From: Acidimicrobiaceae bacterium
GTDB lineage: Bacteria; Actinomycetota; Acidimicrobiia; Acidimicrobiales; JAUTXP01
Assembly (NCBI GenBank): GCA_030837965.1
Contig: JAUTXP010000001.1
Coordinates: forward strand, 62,001-126,000
Length of the DNA stretch: 64,000 bases
Direction: 5' to 3'
Shown here: positions 46,601-54,875 of the stretch, piece after piece
How positions within the stretch are numbered: position 1 is the first letter of the stretch
Layout of the letters: every line of letters starts with the position of its first letter
Notes under the pieces: generated by a model
The model's input: the letters and a program-made list of their open reading frames with translations, nothing else
What the model was told of the DNA's origin: nothing
The model's database searches: none
Program-made: the position numbers and the translations under genes

Positions 46601-48304
46601 GCCCACGACAAAGGACTCGAGGTGGTGGGTCGTGTGGACGCAAACATCCCGGTCGGTGTGCGCGGTGATCCTGGGGTGCTCCGTCAGGTCATAACCAACC
46701 TCTTGAGCAACGCGGTGAAGTTCACGGAGTCGGGCGAGGTCGTTCTCACCGTTGATCCCGTGGAGCGCGAGTCTAACGACTCCGTCGGCGTTCGTGTCGA
46801 GGTCGCCGATACCGGCACAGGGATCAGCGAAGAGAACCGCGACGTGTTGTTTGACCGATTCTCGCAAGCCGACCACTCGACGACGCGGCGCTCCGGCGGG
46901 ACCGGTCTCGGCCTGGCCATTTCGAAGAAGCTGGTCGGCCTGCTCGGCGGCGACATCGGCGTCGACAGCGAGCCCGGTCAAGGCAGCACCTTCTGGTTCA
47001 CCGCTTCCTTCCGCCACGCCGACGTCCCGATTGTGCGTGCCGTGGCATCGGCCGCCGGTGTTGCTGGGCTGCGAGTGCTCGTGGTCAGAGACAACGCCAC
47101 GGGCCGGGCCAGCCTCGACCAGATCCTCCGCTCCTGGATGATGAGTCCCACCTGTATCGCGGGCGGCCCCAGCGCCTTGACTGCGCTGCGAGTTGCGTCG
47201 GACGCCGGCCAGCCGTTCGACGTCGCCATCTTGGACTCGTTCCGACCGATACGCAGCGGCCTGGAACTCGCACAACAGATCCGCGGCGACGCCCGCATCA
47301 GGGACACCCATCTCGTCCTGCTCGAGCCTGCTGGACGTCGAGGTGAGGCCGCGGACGCATACGCGGCAGGCATCGAGTCGTTCCTGACGAGACCGGTACA
47401 CGAGAAGTCCCTCATCGACTGTCTGATCAAGGTGATGGGCCTGGATACAGGGGCTGACGCCGGGATGCCTACCGCTCGGGCCAGCCTCTCCGATGCCCCG
47501 CAGGAAGAGACAGCCCGCGTACTCGTGGTCGACGACAACTACGTCAACCAACAGGTGGCCGCCCTCACTCTCCGGAACATGGGTTATCTCGTTGATGTGG
47601 CAGCCAGCGGGCGAGAGGCCATCGACGCGATGGCAGCAAGCCCGTACGCAGCGGTCCTGATGGACTGTCAGATGCCGGATATGGACGGCTACGAAACGAC
47701 CGCTGAGATCCGCCGCCGCGAGGGTGCAGGGCGTCGAACCCCGATCATCGCGATCACTGCCGACGTCAGTCCTGCCGACAAGGCCCGCTGCCTCGAAGCC
47801 GGGATGGATGACTTTCTGCCGAAGCCCGTCCTGCCCGCGAAGCTGAAAATCGTGCTCCTGCGATGGGTCCATCGGCTCGAACATGCCGACAAGCCCACCG
47901 ACCCGTCCAGGAGCATGGTGCTCGAACCCGTCGTGTTCGAGGCACTCAAGGATCTCGAAGGACAAGACCCCGACGGAGTCGCACAGCTTGTCACCCTGTT
48001 CCTCCGGGACACCGCGTCACGACTCGCCACTTTGCGAGAGAACCATTCCGACGCTGAAGCCCTGGCTCGGGCCGGGCACGCCCTCAAGGGGAGTTGCGCG
48101 TCGTTCGCCGCCACCCGAATGGCCGAGCTGTGTCATGTACTCGAGGACGTGAGCGCGTCGACCGACCAGGAGCTGGTGACGAACACGCTTGTCCAGCTTG
48201 ACGAGGAGTTTGCTCGCGTCACTCGGGCGCTCCGGCTCGCGTTCCGGCTCCCGCACCTCCAGCCGCCGGATTTCCTGGACCCTCACCAGCCTCGGGTGGC
48301 ATGA
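43607..48304 (+). CDS. Giant hybrid signalling protein: PAS-like, degenerate GGDEF, EAL, REC, heptad linker, HisKA, HATPase, REC-like, REC, HPt
   Basis: EAL motif VEALVRWQHP, DDFGTGYSSL; FGGDRFLAV in place of GGDEF; SHEIRTPLNGVIGMIGLLME; GTGLGLAISKKLVGLLGG; VLMDCQMPDMDGYE; HALKGSCASFAA. Confidence 0.9.
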   Translation: MEALGTPHSDRAIGVGAFDGPEHESGVTARLGHLGGWSWDMTTGVVTWSEELYHLFGVADAAFVPTFEGFLELIHVGERETVERIVQASAASGAPFSFDHRLVSDETRWLRGSGEVEVDSNGLAVRMHGAVRDVTELVTTERALVELEQRFVQDAHGAPSLMGPITGLTNHVFFFSSARRALARAVRHGWTTALVAIDIDDFSGINATFGSETGDEVLVGFASRLVELARASDSVRQSETPTAVHHDAEAWFGGDRFLAVCENVASPAKATALAERLAGALQQPMLLSNGSEIAVTVGIGIGLAGPGGPDVEDRILEAEDALGRAKRRGRAQFEVAAEGEGPSRRARTEARRSLQRALAEEELVVYYQPKVSLESDRITGVEALVRWQHPSRGLVPPDDFLPLAESSGLIVPLGQWVLNQACLQTAKWQRDLPRHPPLVVSVNVSGGQFAPALVETVREALSESRIDAAQLCLEVTESVLVSDAEEAITTLGQLAALGVKLSIDDFGTGYSSLAYLKRMPLHELKIDKCFVDGLGHDADDTTIVAATVALAHALGLSVIAEGVETLEQFDRLRAIGCQEVQGYLVSKPMPADAITQLLTDEPDDGWRHAGAEERPAVPYRPQRVLVVDDADDARQLARLSLTTAGLEVHEASTGAEALRIAHLVRPDCVVLDIAMPDMSGIEVCTAIRSDIALAACKIVMLTNAGEGVDKVEAFSSGADDYIVKPASPRDFVARVYAVLRASRDTIREPLVASSTEPSPNGDGDSAAAERESAAVERDSAAAERDTAGEARDTAGDERDSAAAARDTAGDERDRAADRRDDDAERLEVSAPLPEVLDNVVPARQEAASDRGAGASDRGAGASDRTQSEMDRGTSAEDRKAGASDRVEARSVEDVLRGEKAEAERATEAKSEFLATVSHEIRTPLNGVIGMIGLLMETGLEGAQRDYAEMARDSGEALLSVINDVLDFSKIEAGKIDLEEIDFDLRATVETALDLVAPLAHDKGLEVVGRVDANIPVGVRGDPGVLRQVITNLLSNAVKFTESGEVVLTVDPVERESNDSVGVRVEVADTGTGISEENRDVLFDRFSQADHSTTRRSGGTGLGLAISKKLVGLLGGDIGVDSEPGQGSTFWFTASFRHADVPIVRAVASAAGVAGLRVLVVRDNATGRASLDQILRSWMMSPTCIAGGPSALTALRVASDAGQPFDVAILDSFRPIRSGLELAQQIRGDARIRDTHLVLLEPAGRRGEAADAYAAGIESFLTRPVHEKSLIDCLIKVMGLDTGADAGMPTARASLSDAPQEETARVLVVDDNYVNQQVAALTLRNMGYLVDVAASGREAIDAMAASPYAAVLMDCQMPDMDGYETTAEIRRREGAGRRTPIIAITADVSPADKARCLEAGMDDFLPKPVLPAKLKIVLLRWVHRLEHADKPTDPSRSMVLEPVVFEALKDLEGQDPDGVAQLVTLFLRDTASRLATLRENHSDAEALARAGHALKGSCASFAATRMAELCHVLEDVSASTDQELVTNTLVQLDEEFARVTRALRLAFRLPHLQPPDFLDPHQPRVA

Positions 48305-48507
48305 CGAGACGGTCGGCCGGCGGGCGTGAACCGATCTTCAGACCCGCGCTGGCTCAATGCACTTTCGATGGGAGTCGACGGTACGCAGCCGGCCCGAGCC
48401 GCTGTTCGAGGTTGGCGGCACGTGAGTGCACGCCACGTCGTCCGCGTCCCATCGTCGCCGCCACACCGGCGGTCCAGTCACGACGCGATCGAGCCGACCC
48501 CCGGCGT

Positions 48508-49221
48508 TCAGCCTGCCGGGACGGGGGTGCCAAGCGGGGCCAGCCCCTTGGCGCCCGGGGCCGCGGACGGAGAGGCAGACGAGCTCGAGGCTGCGGCTGC
48601 GGCCGCTGCGGCAGGGGGCGGGTAGGTGCCGGACACGATGTAGCCCGAGTAGTCCATCAGCAATGACGCGGTGTCGTTCGGGGACGAGGCCGTGTCGCCC
48701 GCACCGACGAGGAGGCACCACGACGACACGCCGGGGAAGGGCTTGAGGACGATGGGCGTGGCCAAGTCGCGCTCGTGGGTCCCACTCGGCGCGATCTTGA
48801 AGTACCCGATCAGGATCGACTTGGTCGAGAACTGGTTGCTGTGGCACTCGGCGTCAGTGGTGCCGGCCACTTGGTAGACGAAGGCCTCCCACACATGCTC
48901 GGCATAGATGGAGGTGCTGAAGGAGATGTGCGACAGCGCCAGGGTCGCCGAAGTCGGGCCCTCGACGCGCTGGTAGACCCCATTGGGGTAGTAGTTGGGC
49001 ACGGACCGGTCGGCCACGACAAACGGTCGCAGCGGCGATCCGTCGGTCTTCAACTGCCCGAAGCGGTCGACCTTGGCGATCTGCGTAGACGTCGTGCCGT
49101 CGGCGATGTTGACGAGCTGCCCAGTGGCCGCCCCCACCGCGACCGGCGCCCCGATGATCGCCGCTGCGCCCAGGGCGGCCAACGCGACGACGTGACGCGG
49201 CTTCCACGATCCGTGCTTCAT
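48508..49221 (-). CDS. Secreted protein of unknown function with Ala/Ser-rich C-terminus
   Basis: TM/signal RHVVALAALGAAAIIGAPVAVGAATGQLVNIADGTTS...; C-term AAAAAAAASSSSASPSAAPGAKG. Confidence 0.6.
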   Translation of the reverse strand: MKHGSWKPRHVVALAALGAAAIIGAPVAVGAATGQLVNIADGTTSTQIAKVDRFGQLKTDGSPLRPFVVADRSVPNYYPNGVYQRVEGPTSATLALSHISFSTSIYAEHVWEAFVYQVAGTTDAECHSNQFSTKSILIGYFKIAPSGTHERDLATPIVLKPFPGVSSWCLLVGAGDTASSPNDTASLLMDYSGYIVSGTYPPPAAAAAAAASSSSASPSAAPGAKGLAPLGTPVPAG

Positions 49222-49463
49222 GTCCCTGCCCCCATTTTCCCCGCCTGCCTGCCTGGCCGGCGGTGTGGCCGAATGTACCGGATAGCACTCGAGCCCGCCT
49301 GGGACGAATGTTCCGGCGAACGTGTCGAATGTGCTCAACCTGCTCCTACCCTGGCCGATGAGAAGCCGCACGGCGAGCGTCAGGGTCCCGTCCCGCCCCG
49401 CCCGAAGCAACTCCCACGCCGAAGGTGTTACACCCTCGGCCTAACTTCCGGCGGCAGTGTCAC

Positions 49464-52400
49464 ATGATTCCCAGGGGGTCCAGGATGTTCTCCACCAGTC
49501 GACGACCGCGGCGCACCGGCACGGCACGCGTCGTGCGAGCAGTGCTCGGGATGATGCTGGCCGCCATCGGTCTGCCGCTCACCCTGCTCGTAGGCGCCCA
49601 GCCCGCCGCCGCCGTGGGCCTGCCCCCGAAGACGGTGACCGTGGTACTCCAGCCGTCCACCATCACGGCCGACGGCTCCTCGCTGGGCAAGATCATCGCC
49701 ACCGTCAAGGACACGGCCGACCAGACCTTCACCGACCCCGAGGGCGAGGTCAAGCCCACCCGCAGCGGCGACGTCTTCGTCCCCAGCAGGCTGAGCCAGC
49801 GCAGCGACGGGACCTGGGTCGGCACCTATCGCGCGTCCAAGACGGCCGACGTCGAGACGATCACGGTGACGGCTCAGAACGCGGCCACTGTGGGCACGCC
49901 GCCCTCAGGCACCGCCCAGCTCACCGAGACCGCAGGCCCGCCCAGCACCTTGGCGATCAAGCTGGCGCCCCCCAACGTCAAGGCCGACGGCATCGCCAAG
50001 ACCACGGCCACGGTGACGGTCAAGGACGTCAACGGCAACGGTGTTCCTGGTCAGACCATCGTGGTCGGCGTCGGAACTGGGGGCGACTCCCAGCCCGGGC
50101 CGGTCACCGACCACAACGACGGCACGTATACGTCGGAGATCACCAGCTCGACCACGCCGGGCCCTGAGACGATCACCGCCACCGGCGCAGGCAAGACGGC
50201 CTCCACCACGCTGACCGAGTACGGCACGGCGAGCACCGTCGTGTTGACCCTCGCCCCTTCGACCGTGGTGGCCGACGGCGCTCAGACGTCAGTGGCCACG
50301 GCCACGGTGAAGGACGTGGGCGGCAACGGCGTGGCCGACGAAGTGGTCACCATCCTGCCCACCAGTGGTGGGGCCGACAGCACGGTGACGCCAGTCGTCA
50401 ACAACAACGACGGCACCTACACGGCCACCATCACCAGCTCCAAGACGGCCGATACCGAGACGTACACGGCCAACGCGACCCACGCCAACAAGGTCGGGAC
50501 GGCCAACCTCATTGAGACGGCGGGTCCCCTGACCAGCTTCACCCTTTCGCTGACCCCGTCCACCATCACGGCCGACGGGGCCGATACCTCGGTGGCCACG
50601 GCCACGGCCAAGGACGCCAACGACAACCCGGTCAAGAACGAGGCAGTGACCATGGTGACCAACGGCGACAGCGCCGTGGGCTCGGTCACCAACCACAACG
50701 ACGGCACCTACACCGCCACCATCACCAGCTCCAAGACGGCCGACGCCGAGACGATCACGGCCACCGCGGCCAACGCCGGCAAGACAGCCACGTCGGTCCT
50801 GACCGAACAGCCGGGCGCGGCCACGAAGGTCGGGCTGGTGCTCGCCCCTTCCACGGTGACCGCTGACGGGCAGTCCACCTCACTGGCTACGGCCACGGTG
50901 AAGGACGCCAACAACAACCCGGTCAAGGACGAGACGGTTGTGTTCTCAACCGGCCCGAAGGGCGACGTGACCATCGGGAACACCACCAACAATGGCGACG
51001 GCACGTACAAGGCCACCATCATCTCCTCCACCACGGCCGACATCGAGACCATCAAGGCCACGGCCACCAAGTCTTCGGCCTTCGGGACGGCCCCGCTCAC
51101 CGAGGTCCCGGGTCCGGCCGCCAATGTCGACCTCGTCCTTGCGCCCACGACGGTGATCGCCAATGGCACGTCGACCTCGAAGGCCACGGCCACCGTGACC
51201 GACGTGAACGACAACCCGGTCACCGACGAGGTCGTCACCATCGTCACTGGCGGGGATGCCACGGTCGGCACGGTGACCAACAAGGGCGACGGCACCTACA
51301 CGGCGACCATCACCAGCTCGACCACGGCGGACACGGAGACGATTACCGCCACGGCCACGAAGTCCAACAAGACCGCCACCGCGCCGCTGGTGGAGACGCC
51401 GGGGCCGGCGGCAACGGTCGACTTGGTCCTGAATCCGAGCTCCATTCCGGCGAACGGCTCCTCCACCTCCACGGCCACGGCCACGGTGACCGATGCACAC
51501 GGGAACGCGGTCAAGAACGAGACCGTCACCATGGCCAGCAACGGCAACGCGGGCGTTGGCGGGGTGGTCAACCACAACGACGGCACCTATACGGCCACCA
51601 TCACGGCGTCGAACACGCCGAGCACGCAGACCATCACGGCCTTGGCGACCAACGCCAACAAGAGCGACACGGCCACGCTGGGCCTCTTCGGCCCGACCCA
51701 GACCGTGTCCGTGGCGGCTACTCCGGCGAGCATCCCGGCCGACGGGACCAGCAAGGGCACCGTCACGGCCACGCTGAAGGACGCCGGCAACAACCCGGTG
51801 ACGAACGCCACCGTGGCCTTCGGCACCGAGACGGGCGGGGACATCTCGTTCGGAGCGGTCACCAATCACGGCGACGGCACCTACACGTCGCAGTACACGG
51901 CGTCCAACACCCCCGGCGTTGAGACCATCACCGCCACTGGCGGCGGGAAGTCGGGCACTACCGACATCACCGAGTTCGGCCCGGCCACCTCCATCACCAT
52001 GGCCCTCCAGCCTGCGACGGTCGTGGCCAACGGCACGTCGACCTCCACGGCGACGGCCACGGTGAAGGACGCGGGCGGCAACCTGGTGACCAATGAGACG
52101 GTGACGTTCTCGACCGACGGCGACGCCTCACCTGCGGCGACGGTGAACCACGCCGACGGCACGTACAGCTCGCTGATCAAGAGCTCCAAGACGGCCGACA
52201 CCGAGACCATCACGGCCACCGCGACCAAGGCCAACAAGGTGATCACGGCCACGCTGACCGAGACGCCTGGACCCGCCACGTCGGTGGTCCTGGTGCTCAC
52301 GCCGTCGACCCTGACGGCGAACGGCACCTCCACCTCGTCGGCCACGGCCACCGTGACCGACGTCAACGGCAACGCGGTGAAGACCGAGACGGTGAAGCTG

Positions 52401-53921
52401 GCGACAAGTGGGGATGCCACCCCGGTGAGCTCGGGCGTCACCACCAACAACAGCAACGGCACCTACACGGGGACCATCAAGGCCTCGACCACGGCTGACA
52501 GCGAGACCATCACGGCCACGGCCTTGGGCACGGGCGCCTTCGGGACGGCCACGCTGACCGAGACGCCGGGGGCGGCCACGGCCGTGGCCTTCGCCCTGTC
52601 GCCTTCGACCATCGTGGCCGACGGAGCGTCGACCTCGACGGCCACGGCCACGGTGACGGACGCCAACGGCAACAAGGTGAAGACGTCCACGGTGACGATC
52701 GCCACCAACGGGGACTCGTCGCCCAGCGCCGTTACCAACAACGGCGACGGCACCTACAAGTCCACCATCACGAGCTCCAAGACGTCCGGTCTCGAGACCA
52801 TCACGGCCGCCGTGTCGGGCACGTCGTTGTCGAAGACGGCCACGCTGACGGAGAAGGCGGGTCCCGCGACCAAGGTCGTGGTGGCTTTGAGCCCGGCCTC
52901 GGTTCCCGCCGACGGAAAGTCGACGTCGACGGCAATTGCGACCGTGACCGACGCCAACGCCAACAAGGTGCTGGACGAGACCGTGACCATGTCCACCAGC
53001 GGCGACGTGACCCTCGGGTCCGTGACCAACAACGGCGACGGCACCTACAAGTCCACGATCACCGCGTCCAAGACGGCCGGGGCCGAGAACATCACGGCCA
53101 AGGCCGTGAATGCGGCCAAGACCGGAAGCGCTCAGTTGATCGAGACGCTGACGTCCGGCTACTGGCTGACTGGCGCCGACGCGGGCGTGTTCAACTACGG
53201 CGCAGCCGGGCTGTTCGGCTCGCAGGGCGGCAAGCCCTTGAACAAGCCGGTGGTGGGGATGGCCTTCAACCCGGCCGACCGGGCGGGCTACTGGCAGGTT
53301 GCGTCGGACGGCGGCATCTTCAACTGGGGCAGCGCCGGCTTCTTCGGAGCCATGGGCGACAAACGGTTGAACTCGCCGGTGGTCGGCATCGCCCCCGCCC
53401 CCGACGGCAAGGGCTATTGGATGGTGGCGTCGGACGGCGGCGTCTTCAACTTCGGCAGCGCCGGGTACTTCGGCTCGATGGGAGGCCAGCCGCTGAACAA
53501 GCCCGTGGTCGGCATCCTGGCCACGCCTTCGGGCAAGGGGTACTGGCTGGTGGCATCGGACGGCGGCATCTTCGCCTTCGGCGATGCGGTCAACCGGTTC
53601 TTCGGGTCCACCGGCGGCATGGCGCTGAACAGCCCGATCGTGGGCATGGCGTCGACGCCGAACGGGGACGGCTACTGGCTGGTGGCCAGGGACGGCGGCA
53701 TCTTCGCCTATGGGACGGCCACCAACGCGTTCTTCGGCTCCCTGGGCGGCAAGGGCATCAACGACATCGTGGGCATGCAGGTGACCACCTCGGGCCGGGG
53801 CTACCGGATGGCCGGTGGTGACGGGTCTGTCTACGTGTTCGGCGACGCTCCCCAGTCGGGCAGCCCGAAGGCGTCGGGCCTGAAACTGGTTCGGCCCATC
53901 AGCGGCATCGCCGGCTTCTAA
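49464..53921 (+). CDS. Giant secreted protein with 12 tandem Ig-like (invasin/BIg-type) repeats and six GYW-type propeller-like repeats
   Basis: Repeats of form xVxLxPSTxxADGxSTSxATATVxDxxGNxVxxExVT...NxxGTYTATITSSxTADTETITATA...LTETPGPAT, then GYWxVASDGGIFNFGxAxFFGSMGG. Confidence 0.9.
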   Translation: MIPRGSRMFSTSRRPRRTGTARVVRAVLGMMLAAIGLPLTLLVGAQPAAAVGLPPKTVTVVLQPSTITADGSSLGKIIATVKDTADQTFTDPEGEVKPTRSGDVFVPSRLSQRSDGTWVGTYRASKTADVETITVTAQNAATVGTPPSGTAQLTETAGPPSTLAIKLAPPNVKADGIAKTTATVTVKDVNGNGVPGQTIVVGVGTGGDSQPGPVTDHNDGTYTSEITSSTTPGPETITATGAGKTASTTLTEYGTASTVVLTLAPSTVVADGAQTSVATATVKDVGGNGVADEVVTILPTSGGADSTVTPVVNNNDGTYTATITSSKTADTETYTANATHANKVGTANLIETAGPLTSFTLSLTPSTITADGADTSVATATAKDANDNPVKNEAVTMVTNGDSAVGSVTNHNDGTYTATITSSKTADAETITATAANAGKTATSVLTEQPGAATKVGLVLAPSTVTADGQSTSLATATVKDANNNPVKDETVVFSTGPKGDVTIGNTTNNGDGTYKATIISSTTADIETIKATATKSSAFGTAPLTEVPGPAANVDLVLAPTTVIANGTSTSKATATVTDVNDNPVTDEVVTIVTGGDATVGTVTNKGDGTYTATITSSTTADTETITATATKSNKTATAPLVETPGPAATVDLVLNPSSIPANGSSTSTATATVTDAHGNAVKNETVTMASNGNAGVGGVVNHNDGTYTATITASNTPSTQTITALATNANKSDTATLGLFGPTQTVSVAATPASIPADGTSKGTVTATLKDAGNNPVTNATVAFGTETGGDISFGAVTNHGDGTYTSQYTASNTPGVETITATGGGKSGTTDITEFGPATSITMALQPATVVANGTSTSTATATVKDAGGNLVTNETVTFSTDGDASPAATVNHADGTYSSLIKSSKTADTETITATATKANKVITATLTETPGPATSVVLVLTPSTLTANGTSTSSATATVTDVNGNAVKTETVKLATSGDATPVSSGVTTNNSNGTYTGTIKASTTADSETITATALGTGAFGTATLTETPGAATAVAFALSPSTIVADGASTSTATATVTDANGNKVKTSTVTIATNGDSSPSAVTNNGDGTYKSTITSSKTSGLETITAAVSGTSLSKTATLTEKAGPATKVVVALSPASVPADGKSTSTAIATVTDANANKVLDETVTMSTSGDVTLGSVTNNGDGTYKSTITASKTAGAENITAKAVNAAKTGSAQLIETLTSGYWLTGADAGVFNYGAAGLFGSQGGKPLNKPVVGMAFNPADRAGYWQVASDGGIFNWGSAGFFGAMGDKRLNSPVVGIAPAPDGKGYWMVASDGGVFNFGSAGYFGSMGGQPLNKPVVGILATPSGKGYWLVASDGGIFAFGDAVNRFFGSTGGMALNSPIVGMASTPNGDGYWLVARDGGIFAYGTATNAFFGSLGGKGINDIVGMQVTTSGRGYRMAGGDGSVYVFGDAPQSGSPKASGLKLVRPISGIAGF
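49640..53150 (+). repeat. 12 tandem coding repeats of about 97 codons (291 bp)
   Basis: Several antisense ORFs of exactly 96 aa recur at 291-bp steps, showing the period; repeat boundaries fall at LTE/LVET.PGPAT. Confidence 0.85.
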
Positions 53922-53934
53922 CGAGCAGGCCACG

Positions 53935-53969
53935 GACGAAGGGCGGGCCGCGACGGCCCGCCCTTCGTC
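53935..53969 (+). terminator. Perfect 16-bp hairpin after the Ig-repeat gene
   Basis: GACGAAGGGCGGGCCG-CGA-CGGCCCGCCCTTCGTC. Confidence 0.85.
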
Positions 53970-54007
53970 GCGCTCGTCGCCAGCCCCGACAGGCACGGCC
54001 CAGGTGC

Positions 54008-54814
54008 TTAAAGCTCGGCGGCCACCGGCCTGCGCACGGCGATGAGGGCGGTGGCGGCCAGGATGGCCAGCCCGCCCACGGCCTGAAGCGGCCGGATGCC
54101 CTCGCCCAGAAAGAGGGCCGCCAGCGCGATGGCGAAGAAGGCCTCGAGGGTCATGACCACCGACGTGCGGGTGGGCCCGAGTCGGCGGATGGACGCGAAC
54201 ATCAAGGCGAAGGCCGAAGCGGTGGCCACCCCGTTGCCGATCAGCGCGGGCACGTGGCCCGCAGGCGAGTGCAGGTCGCCCATGACCAGGCCCCGGGACA
54301 AGAACGCGACTGCGGCGCCCACCGCCATCCACGCCCCGGTGGTGAGCGCGTCGGTGTGCACGACGACCCTGCTGGTGATGAGCAGATAGACGGTGAACGT
54401 GGCCGATGACCCCATGGCCAGGGCCACGCCTGCACCCGAGATGGACACGTCGGAACCTGCTGCGACCACAAGGATCGAGCCCAGGGCGGACAACGAGAGG
54501 GCCACGAAGGTGGTGCGCCTGGGCCGCTCCCACCCCATGATGATCTCGCCCAGGGTGACCAGCGCCGGATAGGTGTAGAAGAGCAGGCTCACCGCCGCGG
54601 CCGAGCCCCGCTCCAGGCCCATGAAGAACAGGGTCGACTCGGTCATGTAGCCGATGGCCCCCAGCAGGAACACCCGGCTGCGCTCGCCTGGCGCGGGCGT
54701 GAGCGGCATGCGCCGGATGGCCAGGATGCCAAGCAGGAGTACGGCGGCCACGGTGAAGCGCGCCCCCAACACGGTGGTCGCGCCCAACCCGGCCCGCGCC
54801 AGTGAGCGGTTCAC
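54008..54814 (-). CDS. EamA/DMT-family transporter (N-terminus probably further upstream)
   Basis: RSLARAGLGATTVLGARFTVAAVLLLGILAIRR...; multiple TM helices; frame open upstream to the AMP-ligase gene (ALLAIGSALSYGVTVVV). Confidence 0.82.
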   Translation of the reverse strand: MNRSLARAGLGATTVLGARFTVAAVLLLGILAIRRMPLTPAPGERSRVFLLGAIGYMTESTLFFMGLERGSAAAVSLLFYTYPALVTLGEIIMGWERPRRTTFVALSLSALGSILVVAAGSDVSISGAGVALAMGSSATFTVYLLITSRVVVHTDALTTGAWMAVGAAVAFLSRGLVMGDLHSPAGHVPALIGNGVATASAFALMFASIRRLGPTRTSVVMTLEAFFAIALAALFLGEGIRPLQAVGGLAILAATALIAVRRPVAAEL

Positions 54815-54875
54815 GACGACGGTGACTCCGTAGGACAGCGCGCTGCCGATGGCCAGCAGCGCCCCCGTCCACTCC

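Noticed and set aside
49640-53150. Regular repeats considered as a CRISPR array
   Set aside because: Period is about 291 bp, in frame and coding for Ig-like domains; no short repeat/unique spacer structure.
52128-54872. 914-aa minus-strand ORF antisense to the Ig-repeat gene and transporter
   Set aside because: Spans the sense-coding Ig-repeat gene and the DMT transporter in the wrong frame; His/Arg/Gly-rich low-information sequence typical of shadow ORFs in high-GC DNA.
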